Of a DNA stretch of 64,000 bases, positions 10,405 through 23,594 are shown piece by piece. The DNA is from Epiperipatus broadwayi (Eukaryota; Onychophora; Udeonychophora; Euonychophora; Peripatidae), in contig JAQFVV010006246.1 of the NCBI GenBank assembly GCA_028023455.1, forward strand, positions 3,275,501-3,339,500, given 5' to 3'. Every line of letters begins with the position of its first letter. Positions within the stretch are counted from its first letter, which is position 1. A model generated the notes under the pieces. That model was not told where the DNA came from and ran no database searches. It worked only from the letters and a program-made list of their open reading frames with translations. The position numbers and the translations under genes were made by a program.

Positions 10405-12896
10405 AATAATATCCCATACCCCGGCAAAAAATAAAATTAAAAAAATAAAAAATTTAACGAACAGAGACAATGTAAAAAGACTATTACTTAAATCATTTTT
10501 TCAAGAATTGTAAAGTTTTTCAGGTATTCCCGAATTGTTGTAACATAAAGTTGAACAGCTGTATAAATTTAATACTAAAATGTTTGGATAAATTAAAATT
10601 AATCATTTTAAATAATATTATTAAAAGGTGTAAAAAGGAACTTTTTGGTATTCGAAAATATTTGAAAGCAGTTGAACATTTAATAATTTTAAATGTATGG
10701 TGTGCTTGGAACAAATATAAAATTGTTTGTGAAAATGGATTTAAATTAATTGAATGTAAATTATATAATAAATTTGAGAAAAAAGTTGATTTCTTATTTA
10801 ATAAGTGATATCCACATGCTTATAATAAGTTAAACTTTATTAATTTATCAAATAAGATATATTTAATTCAGAAATACATTTTAAGTCACAGAGCTAAATA
10901 TGTCGGTGGTATTTGGAATGATTATAATTGGGAACTAATTGCAGCTGTTCAAAATTCATTTGAAATGATTCCTGGTAATGATAATTTTGCTGATGATATT
11001 ATTAAAAAAATTAATTGTAATAAATTTAATACAATGCCTTATGATAAATCATGGGAATTGGCTATTTTGGAATTTAAATGGAGATTGAAGAATGATAATA
11101 TGATTTGTTTGAAAGAAGACAAAGGTTTGCATATGTGCTTGTTGATGAAATGTCAATATATTAATAAAGTTGAAATGCAAATGGACAAACTTGGTTTCTT
11201 TTTTATTGAAGAATATAATATGGATGGTCCAAGAATAAAATTTATTAACAATATTTTAAAAAGTGCTAAAAATAAAGTTTTAAGTAATAATGTATATTAT
11301 ATGATATCCTTCTTGTGCTATATGTCCTTGTATTTTTGCAAATATAAAATTACATAAAGAAGGTAAGCCTTTGTGAGTTATGATAGATTTTGGTGGTTCA
11401 TTCATGTAACAGACTTGTAACTATATTGGTAAACTTTTACAAGACTTTTTAGGATTTGGAGAAAATACTATTGCTTCATCGTTTGACTTTGTAAATAGTA
11501 TTAAAAATTTGATTATTGATGAAAATGATGTTATTGCTTCATTGGATGTTACAGAAATGTATGGATCTATTGATAGAATCAATTCCATAAAAATAATTGA
11601 ACATGCATTAAAAAGTAAAAGTATTTGTAAATATATGATAAATTTTATTGTTGATTCTTTAAAAAATTTTAATGATAACATTGTTGCATCTTTTGAAGGT
11701 CAATATTATAAAATGTCTAAAGGTTGGCCTATGGGTCTGCCTGTAGTTGCACAAGTTTGCAATTTCGTTTTATCTACATATGAGAGTAGTATTTTAAATA
11801 TATGTACTTTTGGAGGTATTAAAATTTACAAAAGATATGTGGATGATGTTTTTGTTTGTCAAAATGCCAATAGTACAAATTTGCTTGTCGAGGAATTAAA
11901 TAAGTTGAATGGCTTGAAATGGACTATTGAAAAGGAATAGGACAAAAATATTAAATATTTAGATTTAATGATTACAAGAGATAATAGTATATTAAATTAT
12001 AAACTAATAATTAAGCCACTGCAAAAAAAAGAATATATAAATTGTAAATCAAAACTACCAATGATGCATAAGATGGCAAGTTTTAGATCTTTTTTGTTGC
12101 GGAATGAAAACTTATGTCATTACCAAAGTGATAAACTAAAAAATATTGAAATATTTGCCAAGGAATTGCTTGATGTTGGTTATAAAATGGAACAAATAAA
12201 CAATACTTTATGTCAGTTTAAAAAAAGTTATAATGATTTAAAGGATATGAAGATTAATAGTAAACAATGCACATCTATTCCATTTATTTCAAATCCACAA
12301 GTGTAATTTTTTAAGTATATATATATAAGAATGTGTTTAATGTTTCATTCTATGTTCCAAACAATATTAATAAATTAGTCAATAATTCTAAGGAAGTCAT
12401 ACCTGGCAAGCAGAAAAGTAATGTCATATATCAAATTATTTGTGATTGTATGCTATCATATATAGGTGAATCTAGGTGCAGTATTGAGAAGAGATTGAGG
12501 GAGCATGAATTGTTATATAAGCATGTAAAAAGTAAAAATAATGGTGATTTAATGTCTCCTTCAGTTTTCTTTGATCGTGAAAAATCATGTAAATATAAAT
12601 TTAAATTTGATTTTGAAAATGTGAAAATTCTTCATGAAGAGAGAAATCATAATAAAAGAAAAATTAAAGAGGTAATTTTTATAAACAGGAATAAAATGCA
12701 TTTAATAAATCGACAAGCTGCTAACATTAAAATACGAGAATCGTGGGATTTGAATTGATGACGTTTGCTTCTGCTTTTTTCTTTTAATTTAATGGCAGTT
12801 GAGGCAGGTTTCAGAAATTAACTGAAAATACTTCTGCAGATTTAAGGATTGTTTGTAATAGTTTGTAAACTGTTAATTTTATTATTTCAATTATAT
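10405..12896 (+). mobile_element. Penelope-like element, right arm of inverted pair
   Basis: The longer arm of the head-to-head pair. It carries about 350 nt of coding sequence missing from the left arm (10510-10860), then the shared N-terminal domain, RT, GIY-YIG and 3' tail. The tail is inverted relative to the left arm out to attgaaataataaa-like sequence, followed by an AT repeat. The exact 5' limit inside 10405-10550 is not clear. Confidence 0.85.
10510..12758 (+). pseudogene. Penelope-like RT plus GIY-YIG polyprotein, few lesions
   Basis: Domains in order: N-terminal region (from about 10510, including YNKLNFINLSNKIYLIQKY), a conserved stretch SHRAKYVGGIWNDYNWEL, RT entry with MIDFGGSFM, SLDVTEMYGSID (catalytic Asp), KGWPMGLPVVAQ, the YVDDVF active site near 11840, RT thumb to about 12305, then GIY-YIG at 12400-12760 with YQIICDCMLSYIGES and SIEKRLREHE. 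Damage is light: in-frame stops near 10806, 11371, 11407 and 11938, a frameshift near 11300 and one near 12310. All RT catalytic residues remain. It is the best-preserved Penelope frame in the window but not translatable as one protein. Confidence 0.9.
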
Positions 12897-13101
12897 ATAT
12901 ATATATGCCTCTTTTAACCATGCAAATTTGCATGTATCTTTGGCTGAGTTTATTTTCTTATTTAAATATCTTTAAGGTTATGTAAGGGATTATTTACAAA
13001 TATCTTCAAAGATATACTTACATATTATACTGGAATAATTTGTAAATTCTATTCATTAAATTAATAGAATAAGTTCTTAATAATAATTATATATATATAT
13101 A
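12897..13101. other. AT-rich spacer
   Basis: Intron spacer ending in an (AT)n run that abuts the giant LTR and forms its presumed ATATA target duplication. Confidence 0.6.
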
Positions 13102-16100
13102 TTTAACCTACACTCCCAACACCGCTCATATACATTACCTGAGTGAAATGCCCAGGCGCCAGGTCTATTAATAAATAGAACAATATAACAAAATATATAA
13201 TACAAAATTATTACTGAGACTCTATATTTAAGTTTATGTTCAGCTCAGCTCAGTGGGAGGCTATAGGCAATTCATAAGATATATGATAATAAATGAATAA
13301 AAGAAGAAATATTACAAAACATTTAATATAATGTAAATTCCTTTGTTAATTAATTGTATGATAAAGAATCATAATGTTTATTTGGTACAGTCTATTAAAA
13401 TATACTTTAAACTTAATTTCTTCCTTCATCCAAGTATAACATATATCAGCTTGCTATAATTATAATCCTAAACTATTCTATGACTTGGCATATTATAATC
13501 TAAACATCTACTTTAATGCCAATCAAGAAATAAACAATAAAATCTCGGGGAATTTTAACAAACACAGTTGAATTAAATAAATCCATTGACCCATAAGTTA
13601 TAATTCTAAAATAAGATAAAAATGTAATGAAACAAATTGACTAAAATATTTTACTGTGTTTCAATAATAAGATAATGACAGAGATAGGGTATTTTAATCT
13701 CATATCATCATCTAACAAATATACTGACTTGGCAACCTTTCTAATACATTTATTCAGTGGCAAATGTTCCTTATAATGTTTGGATTAAGAAAAACAAGAT
13801 TGTCAGACACTAGCAAACTTAATATTACAACTCTAAAATAATATATCTATTTTGTAATAGATTTATGAAATGTGGAGATCTGGAAATGGAAATACGAATG
13901 TACACAAGAATAACTCAAGACACAGTATTTAAGATTTTAAATAACTAAAACAAATCATTTATTACAATAAAATAAACTAGGTTTAACATGATATTAACAA
14001 ATGGACTATTTGTCTTACAGATTTTTAAATTATCAAATAAACTTTAAGCATCAGTTCGGGATTATCCCTTACTACCAAAGCAAATTAATAACAAAACTTA
14101 AATATCCTGACTTCGAGCACATGCTTTGCCTACATGTTTCATCTACATGACAATAAATAAATAACATATATTATTAGCACAAAAAAAATACTTTTGAGAG
14201 GATATTACTCTTGATTAACAAAATAAATCAAATTAATTATATTTGGCTCTCAACAAAGCAACTTTCTCTAATTGACTAAATAATCACTTTCAATTACATA
14301 TACCTTTCATGCATAGCAACAAAATCATGTTTATTCTGATGATTTGATGATTTATAACCTTTATTTAAATAAATACACTGTATTTTAAAATATTTATTTC
14401 TTGTCTTAATCTCAATACTTTATACTTCTATTTAAATGAATGTAATGTATTTCAAAAGCATTTATTTCTCATTTTAATTTCAATAATTCTATATTTTATA
14501 TACGCGATATTATTTATATTATGCATGTGTGTGCATGTTCAAGCAGCAATAATATAAAACAATCATTTCTATAAACTCCATTCATTAAGAAGATATCATA
14601 CAATTATTTTATTTTGGACAATGTCGTAATTCATCAATAAAATATGACACTAATACTACATCAAGAATTAATTCAACAGTTTATCTGGCTACATATTAAT
14701 TAACACAGAGCTATATTCTTATGATTATACAGACTATACGTTATAAGGGAATTCTACATGAAGAGCAGATAAACTTTTACTGAACACTTCTACAATAATT
14801 CATCTGATGCTAAATATACTTTTGGTGGGGACTTTTTCCTCATCACCAGGCTCTAAGAAAACATCACTTCAAAATATTTAATCATACGCATATAATATCA
14901 ACTGGGCTCTACTCATGCAAAAATTATTAACATAGACTACATAAGCAAAATCTTTTATCCCTACAGACATTATAACGCAATCAGATTTCTTTCCATTCTC
15001 ATAGCTTTTCTAAATATGGAACATTATAAATGCATGCTGGCAGATAAATACATGCAGATAACATACTAATCCGTTCAACTCAGCAGAATACGACAACGTC
15101 CGAAATTTATACATAAAATATTCACAAACTGAACTTTATCAAACAAATGTCATAATTTTGCAAAACAAACACACACCCGTGAACAAAAACATATATAAAA
15201 TTAACTCTAAATTACGCACTATGCAGGCAACATGGTAATTAAATATTGCATTAAGATATAACTTTTAATTCATAATAAACTTTAGGTTACTTATAAAATT
15301 TAATATTTATTACGAACGAACTTTCTTTCATATCTTGCAAACTATTTTTAATATACATTCGTTGATTCAAAAAAAGTTCTCACTTTGAGATAATAAAGTA
15401 TGCAAAATAAAAATGAACCTCTCTAATAATATATTTTAAAAAAATATTTCTTTTACCTTTGTAAAAGAACAATAAGACCTATTTGAACACAATCAATTTT
15501 TACCAGCGTATTCCTCATTTGGATACGCTTCAGAGACAGTCTTGAAGATCAAAATAACCCAAATTATAAATAAACATAATAATAAATAAGCCTATCTACC
15601 TATCATATACATTAATTATGACAAGCAATAAAAAAAAATAAAGAAACAATGATTATTAGTTTTGTAACTTAAAATAAAAGTTCACTTGCAAAGCTCTGTT
15701 CCAGGTTTATGAAACAATATGGGACACATTCCAAACTGAATTTAAATTAAAATAAACTGCTGTAGGATAACCAAACAAATATAATCATGCTTAAATAGGA
15801 CTCAGCATCTTCAATGTTCATAACAAAGTTATTTAAGTTACTGTATCATACATAAGCAATCAATTTATCTTCTATTATGATGAGAATATAATAAATTCTT
15901 AACTACTGTTGGACAGGAATTATCTCACTTATTCCGTTGTAGTTCTAAATTAAATACATAACTATTTTAGTAGTTTCTTGAATAGCATTTAACACTTTAT
16001 AATTTATTATATGTCTGGTTTATTCTTAAATATTGTTCATTAAGATACCGTGTTTCCTTAGTAATTCTTCAATTAATAAAATTTTGTTTTATTTTTTATC

Positions 16101-17280
16101 TTTATCAAAGAGAACAAAAATTACCCGCATTTCTATCCTTCCATTCGATTTAAGCAAATACTTAATTTGAAGTAGCTCACATTTTATTTCCTTCATTTAA
16201 AATACATATTATTTCCAGAAATACCAGACAAACAAATACTGTCATCTCTTTATGATAAATTTAAACATGGCATGATTTATCAAACTATGCATATACTTAA
16301 ATTTATGTTTAATTCTCACAAAAACATAACACGGAAAATAGTGCAGAATTAAAATATATTCTGTAATATAATTTTGCATGTGTTTTCCAGATATATTAAA
16401 GAACACACATTGGTTAATGATACAACAATAATATTCATGCACTTTATTCCTATTTAAAATGAAATTAAGTGAAGTAACGTAGACTGGACATTATTAACAT
16501 TCATTTTTAAAAGAGCAATAGTTAGAACTGTTTAAATCAAGGAGAGTAAAGTAAACTGAGTACCTTTTTAAAATTTAGAACTTCCTTCTGAAATTAACTT
16601 GTCCCATAATAAATTTCTTGAGATTCTTTTGAAATTTTACTCCAATGTTTTTTTTAAATCAATTTGACTTTAGCAACTGGTTTTACTTTCACAAAAAATG
16701 AGCCACTCTTTTTGGCTACAATTACATTACATAATAAGCAAATTTTCCACTGGAGATCTTTGTTAAAAATAGCTCTCTTTAGCAAAGTTCATTTCCTTCC
16801 ACAAGGTTACTCCCACGCTTCTCTTCTAGCTAAGCTAATTACATATTCAAAAAAATCTTTTCAAAAAAAAAATCACTTTGATTTTTAGAATTAAAATCAA
16901 GATAAAAATTATAATAAAATAAATAGCTTTTACAAACTTGAAAGAAAAATGAATATTTATTAACTATTAAATAAAAATGATTAATAATATTTAATTTGTA
17001 AAATAATCTGTTGATTCAACTATCTATTAATCATTGGAAAGAAATATATATTTGTTAAATTATTTAAGATAATTATTGTAATTTAAAGGTTTTTATTGTG
17101 AATATACTATTGTTTGCTGTTATTGAAAGATGAAAATGATGCAGAGTCATACACGCATACACATGTACTACAACCTAAATATTAAACTATTTTAACTAAT
17201 ATAATTCTATAATTAAAATCACTTCTTTTCTTTTCAAAAACTTTATTTGATGTATATATATATATCCACTTATTTCCAAC

Positions 17281-17316
17281 GTTTCGACTATCTTTACTCT
17301 AAAGTCATTTTCAAGG
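17281..17316 (-). ncRNA. Possible degenerate hammerhead ribozyme motif
   Basis: On the minus strand the Penelope tail reads CTTGAAAATGACT, a short loop, then AGTCGAAACGTTGG. GACT/AGTC can pair as stem II in front of the hallmark GAAAC. Penelope-like elements are known to carry hammerhead motifs. Here the CUGANGA half is imperfect (TTGAAAATGA), so activity is doubtful. Confidence 0.45.
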
Positions 17317-17529
17317 ATCTAGAAAAAACATTACATTATAAACAAACTTCACATAATAAAAACAAAAATAATCAAAAACAATATAAAGAATATAAACCCC
17401 ATAAAATTTTAAAATAAATAAAATACATTAAAATCAATTAAATTGAAAACACAAAACATACACCACACTTACTTGACTCCCTTCTCAAAAAACTTTCCCT
17501 TTTTACATTTTTTTATCCAAAAAACCAAT

Positions 17530-18540
17530 TGTTACAATTAAAAACTTATTTCCTTTTTCTTTCTTATATACTTCAAAAATGAATTTATTTCCAAAAATAA
17601 TTCTTTATTCATGTCTTATCCAATTCTATTTAAAACAGGTTTATATCTTTTTATATATAAACTCTTTTACCATTCTTTCTTTATACAATCTAACCCCCTC
17701 CAACATTTTAATCTTAAAATCTGTATGCCCAATTTCCTTACTATGTATATTTACATTAGAATTCCTATCTCTCAAATGCTGTTTCAATCTTATCTCTAAT
17801 TTGTTCTTTGTTGTACCAATATATGATACATCTTTATTCTTTTTTTACAATCCAAACATTCTATTTTATAAATACCATTCATGTTTTCAACATTCCTATT
17901 TCTTATCATATTACCTAAATTACATTTCCTTTTATATACTGGTTTCAACAATAAACCACATTCCTTACCATATTTCTTAGATCATATCCTTCATTATCTT
18001 TTTAATCTTAAAAAAAGTACTTTTTGACACTTTATACCCACTACATATCAATTCCTTCTTTTTTTTCTTTTTTCTCAATTTCCTCTCAATTTTGTCTATA
18101 TTCTTTTTCCACATAATTTATTAATAATCTTAATTGGATAATCATTTTTTATTGCCTCATTTTTATACACTCCATTTCCTCCCTAAATAACCCCTCCTCT
18201 GAACATAGATTAATTCCTCTAACTATTCTATTATTAACAATATTAATCCTATGTATGTATTCAATATCTGATTCCCAATTACTCAATAATCCATAAAAAG
18301 TATCTTTTCTAAAAATACTAGTCTCAATCCCTACTCTATAATTTTTTATAACTTTTTTAATTTTAACATCCATATAATTAATTGAATTATTTATTTCTTT
18401 TGCCATTGTAAATTTTATGTTTTCCTCAATTGAATTAATATATTTTAAAAAACATTCTGATTTCCTTTCATTCCCATTGAATACCAAAAAATAATCATCA
18501 ATATATCTCACATAAAATATAGGTTTGTATCTAGTCGTGA
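17530..18540 (-). pseudogene. Penelope-like RT C-terminus and GIY-YIG, broken
   Basis: The minus-strand frame 18511-18149 begins at RYIDDYFLVF, the RT catalytic box, and continues with NYMDVKIKK and GIETSIFRKDTFYGLL, typical of the segment after the active site. Further on, 17900-17600 encodes NGIYKIECLDCKK and, after a one-base frame change, YIGTTKNKLEIRLKQHLRD: the GIY and YIG halves of the nuclease. N-terminal RT motifs are missing, so the element arrived 5'-truncated and then decayed. The long + strand frame at 17579-17980 is its shadow. Confidence 0.85.
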
Positions 18541-18937
18541 TTAGAAACAGAAATAAATGGATTTATTTTAACTAAATATAATTGAAATGGCTATTAATTG
18601 TTGACAAAAGGATAAGTATTATGAATAAAGAATTTTAAAACCATTCAACTAATACTACAATGATATAAAATAACTTTGCATCTTTCTGACAAAATGTATT
18701 AATTCCATTAATAAACAACCCTTCTTCCTTACACTAAATACCTCATTAACCACACTAATAATAATGAATACCTATGAAGTGGTCAATAAACTGCATAAGC
18801 AATCCATATCTAAGCTTCAAACAAACCCCAGCAAAAAATTTTAAAATTCTAAGGCTATTTCATTTTTTTAATATAATATAACTATTTAATGCAGATACAA
18901 AGTATCTTAAACCCTTGTGCCCATTCAGATGGTCACA

Positions 18938-18951
18938 AATCCCCCATCCTT
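18938..18951 (-). promoter_or_regulatory. Polypurine tract of the giant-LTR element
   Basis: On the minus strand the sequence AAGGATGGGGGATT immediately precedes the LTR start TGTGACC. This is the expected place of the plus-strand primer for reverse transcription, and it fixes the element's direction as minus. Confidence 0.7.
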
Positions 18952-19121
18952 ATAAAAGAAAAAAAAATGAATTAAGTAACACCATTAGGTTATGTTAATC
19001 ATTATTAAACAACACAAATAAAATTAATTTACACTTTAGGAAACTGCATACAGAATTTTCATATTCTCACATCTCTTAATTATCTGGTACTTTAATTGGA
19101 TATGGTATTAAGCTACGAGCA
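18952..19121. other. Internal non-coding region of the giant-LTR element
   Basis: AT-rich sequence between the end of the gag-like frame and the polypurine tract. There is no pol gene where one would be expected. Confidence 0.6.
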
Positions 19122-19464
19122 TTATAGGTAACTCGTAAATCTTGTGTTTATATTCTTGATTTCTTTTCTTCTAACAAATCTTTCTACATGAGAAATCACT
19201 CTTATTGTCTGGGATTTACTTTTAACTGTTTGACTATTCTTTTCTTTGTTTTTAACCTTCTTAAGAGTATTTTCATGAACTAACTTTCCTTTTACTCTTT
19301 TGAGTTTGAACTTCGCCTTTCTAAAGCTTTCTTCTAGATCAGTAACCTTTTTCCTTTTAAGACAGTCTATACAAAATATATGTGTCTTTTTAAACATGCA
19401 TTTAATTTTTAGCTTATCAGTCTCTTTAACATGATTACAATATTCCATTATTTGTTCTATACTA

Positions 19465-22432
19465 TGTAACAGTCAAGTTTGTACATTCGCGTAACAGAAT
19501 TCAGAATCCAAGCAAAAGAGACCGAAGCTGACCAGACTAGGACTGTAACATCCCGAGTCCGACCGCACTTCAACTCGTAAGCCAGGATTCCAAGACTCAA
19601 GAACCTATGAATGACCACCTTGAAATTACACGTAGTATATCTCTTTCCACATGGCCGACATAGGTCACGGAGAAGCAATAAGACTCTGATGAATAAAAGA
19701 AAGGTTCTTAATTGACTAAAATATCACTAAATTTAATTTAACCTAGTGCATAGTTTTCACATATATAGACTATAAATAGTAATTAGAATTGGATTGAATT
19801 AGATCAATAACAAAACAGAGAATGAAATACATTAAATTAATTATATATTTATTTACAATTGGCATGAAATTGATCAGTTTTACACATTTCAGCATCGAAT
19901 GTACAAACATTGGGTGGATAAGAGAACACATTCTCTTTTTATATACAATTGTAAATAGCTTTATATAAATAATTTTTATACAATTCAAAATAGTTTTAGA
20001 TAAATACTTTCATTTAATTTTCATAAATGGGTTTGACATGTGCCCATCCTAGGAATTGTTTACAATTGATACATAATTAATCACTACGTTATGTCTGTAA
20101 ATCTCGATAAGCCAAATCCTATTACATTTGTGGCTGGAAGATACATAATTATATCGAACTTTGATCATGAATTTATTTACTAAAATATCCATATATAATT
20201 TAATAAACCAGCTCAAGTAATGATCGATCGAACATGGCTTTCGAGAGAAAATTTCAGAATGCTGAAAGCGTTATATAAAGATGGGAGAGTTGGCTGCATA
20301 AGATTTTACCAATGCGCTATGGCACAGGTAAACAATAATAGGAAAAGTCGCTCTGCGGATGGATGAAATAACTTCAGGGTTCTTGCGACAAACGCCGGTA
20401 CCCTGTAACCGATCGCAATGCTGCGTGAAAAGGAACATTGTGTTCAGGAATGGCGGGGGACTTACGTGCTAACCTGGCCTTGGCTCAGGCTTCGCTACTG
20501 CTCTACCCTATAAGAGAAGATGTGCTGGCAATGCCGTGGCTCCATCTTAAGATACGTATATTATGTATAGCAGCAAAACGAGAATATTTTTATAAAATAA
20601 TATCACATCCGCCAAGCAACTCTTGCGTAGCCTGATAATAAATGTCTATGCTACTAAAAGGAATATTATTACATCTGTACTTTGACATGTTCGATCTATT
20701 AAGTTACTTATCGATAATAAATATTTAAGGAGGAAAAGTATATTTCTATGGACTTAAGAATTTAAATGTCAAATATACTTATAAATATGATCAAGGCTAA
20801 ATTTAATTCTAAATAAAACTAAAAGGTTAAGTTTTTAAATGGTTAATTATAAAAGAGCCACATTTCACATATTAAATCATTTAAATAATAAAAAATATAG
20901 GATTTCGAAACAGCGCAGAGAGTTGACGCAAACAATTTACACGAAGATTTTCAAATAATATCTTCTTAAAAAGATGAAATTAAGTGCCACTGTTTCGAAA
21001 TATTGGCATATAAAATATAATAAGCATTTAAAATAAAATAAGCAGAGAAATATAGACACAACCGCAGGGATATAACTTTAAACTAAATAATTTACTTTAA
21101 ATGAAATGAAAATATAAATTACTCAGATTATTTAAACTTTAACAACATGAAATTTCGGATAGCAATTGACATATTTAAAATATTAATTAAATGGATTTAA
21201 GTTTTGGTTACATTTAGCTTTATCATTATTTAAAAAGAAAGTTAGCTAACTTAGATAGATATTATTACATTTAGAATTATACAGAGCTCTGCGGTTTGAA
21301 AAATAAAATGGTACCGGTATGATTTATCTGCAAGTTCTTGGCTGTTGGTTTGGTTTAGTTTGACTGGGTGGCATCATCTTTCTCCTTATGTTAGGCTCGT
21401 CTCTTCTATCGGCATGATGGTGGTTTAGGCATTTCGACGAGAGAAACCCCGTTCTCCCGCGGAGTAACAGCAACAAGATGCCCCCTTTTAGTCGGACATG
21501 TTAAACTTTAACAATTGTGAAGACTGGCTACAACTCTCACTAACAATATGGCTCTCTATCTCTAACAATATGGCTGTTTTCCTTATCGGAATCTCCCGCC
21601 TCAAGACTTACTAAACTCAGGAATTTAATTAAGTGTTTTTCAATTTATAATTCAGATCTTAGATAACTTATGTTAGAAACATTCTATAAGCTATTCTTAT
21701 AATTAAGATTTTTCGTTGCAAACAATTATCCAATTTAGATTTTAAAATAACTTAATCTTATCTAAGGGGATTTTAATTAGTAAATTTTGAACTAGTTTTA
21801 CTTTTTACGAATTCCAGGTGTGGTCGTTAATGACACTTGTTTACAACCAAAAATCTTTTAATTACTTGACCAGCTTTTATTTTTAATCTTACATAGAAAC
21901 TCTTTCTATTTAAAAACAACCTTTTAACATTTTTTAAAACGAAAACATTTTTAACATATTTATTAAAATAATTTACAAATATATTTTGATATAGCTTTTA
22001 AATATATTTTCGAGAAACTTTTCTCTGAAATATATTTAAAACAAGAAATCTTTTAACAATTTTAAAGAAACATTTAATAGTATTTTTAGATAACGGCTTT
22101 TACATATTTTAAATCATGTCTTTCTTCTATATAGCACAGATTATATATCCACATACGAAATTACAATATTAAACAACAAAATTAATAATTTACTCTTAAC
22201 TTAAATAATATAATAACCATTTTTAGAAATATTAAATAACTTTAGTACGCTATAATTTTACTAATCCTATCTAATTATAGCGTTGGTTCGCACGTAAATA
22301 TATAATGCTGTTTAGACAGACATGAACTAATTTTAAATTTATTAACATTTAAATAGGTTCGAACTTAGCACAGATGAGAATGTCATTAGGTTTGATGGTG
22401 AAATGATAGGGGCTTGGAAAGTTATCGTTTCA
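19465..22432. mobile_element. Solo LTR, 3-kb family, copy 1
   Basis: A 2,968-bp sequence from TGTAACAGTCAAG to GGAAAGTTATCGTTTCA, flanked on both sides by ATACTA (19459-19464, 22433-22438). A second copy lies at 50336-53396. TG...CA ends, a short target duplication and no coding capacity indicate a solo LTR left by recombination, or a non-autonomous LTR-type element. The interior reading frames (for example 20438-20635) show no domain. Confidence 0.82.
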
Positions 22433-23230
22433 ATACTAGACATTACATGTTTACTACCTGCATATAACACCTTTCTACAAACATTCCTCTTTATATTACA
22501 ATCTACATTATTAAGAGCACACTTGGAAACTATACCTTTATTTTTATCTTTAAATTTATTACTGGTAATATCAGTAATCTTTGCTAATTTGGCTTCTCAA
22601 CATTTCTGGATATTTCATGCCCAAAGAAGACACTCCTAACTTCATTAATATAATAATAATATCATTTTTATCACAATTTTCCTTAAAATCTTTAAACACA
22701 TTCATAACTTCCTTCTTATCCACTTCTAGTTCTTAATTAACTATCTCTTTAATCTTTTGGTATGCTTTTAGTTCATGACCATATAAACTAATTTTTATGA
22801 ACCAATTTAGCAATCAGTCGACCTTTATCCTTAAGTGGTAATACTATGTTAATATCATTTAACCTACTCTGATGTAGTTGATCTTTAAGATTTAATTCTA
22901 TAATTTCTGGTTTGAATATCTGGCTACTAATATTTTCACCAAACTTTTTCATTTCTATACTTTGACTACTATCTTACCCTTCTAACTTCACTTCTGATAC
23001 TTCTGACTTTATTTCTAATCTCACTTCTACTTTTATTTCTGATTCTGGTTGAACATCATCTGATAATTTTTCTGGCATCATTTTTAGCATTTCTAATTCT
23101 ACCTCTAATTTTGTTTCTGATACTTCTAGTTCTATTGGTTGGACATTCTTTCTGAATATTTCTTTCATTTCCAACATCATCTCTCTAAATTGTTTATCTG
23201 AATGTTTTTTCATCTCTAATACTTGTTTAC

Positions 23231-23594
23231 TAAAGCTCTTATTTATTTCATCAATTAATCTGGAGTAATCAAATGCTCCTCCCAATGAGACATTTTCTGC
23301 CCTACTATCTTCTGTATTCGTGAAGTTTAGTTTCATTTCCCGAATCTATATCAGGAGACAATACAATCTACTCTGGAGATAATATATCTTGGGACCCACC
23401 CAAATCTTTACCAAAGCTCTTATTTATTTCATCAATTAATCTGGAGTAATCAAATGCTCCTCCCAATGAGACATTTTCTGCCCTACTATCTTCTGTATTC
23501 GTGAAGTTTAGTTTCATTTCCCGAATCTATATCAGGAGACAATACAATCTACTCTGGAGATAATATATCTTGGGACCCGCCCAAATCTTCATCA
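23231..23594. repeat. Tandem duplication, 181-bp period
   Basis: The stretch from AAAGCTCTTATTTATTTC at 23232 is repeated from 23413, nearly without change, up to the gggaccC(A/G)cccaaatctt motif. It duplicates the coding start of the gag-like frame; the near identity indicates a recent event. Confidence 0.93.

Larger units (their letters stand above)
17207..18566 (-). mobile_element. Penelope-like element (third family), 5'-truncated
   Basis: Insertion absent from the paired LTR (around 29045-29060) and flanked by a 17/18-bp target duplication, ttttaactaatataatt at 17190-17206 and ttttaactaaatataatt at 18567-18584. In element direction (minus) it holds the end of the RT, a GIY-YIG domain and a 3' region with a hammerhead-like motif. 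It is unrelated in detail to the two other Penelope families here. Confidence 0.88.
13102..18937 (-). mobile_element. Giant LTR (3' LTR in element orientation) of a 16-kb LTR element
   Basis: Direct repeat of 24790-29417, about 4.6 kb long once the Penelope insertion at 17207-18566 is removed; a few differences per 100 bases by eye. On the + strand it runs from T(T)TAACCTACAC to GGTCACA, which in the element's orientation is TGTGACC...GGTTA(A)A, a worn TG...CA type terminus. A polypurine tract lies just inside (18938-18951). The outer flank is ...atatata, matching the atatata that follows the other LTR. No convincing protein is encoded; short frames such as 16242-16442 (minus) occur in both LTRs but have no recognisable domain. 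Confidence 0.8.

Noticed and set aside
17579-17980. 133-codon + strand frame
   Set aside because: It is the antisense shadow of the GIY-YIG region of the minus-strand Penelope relic.
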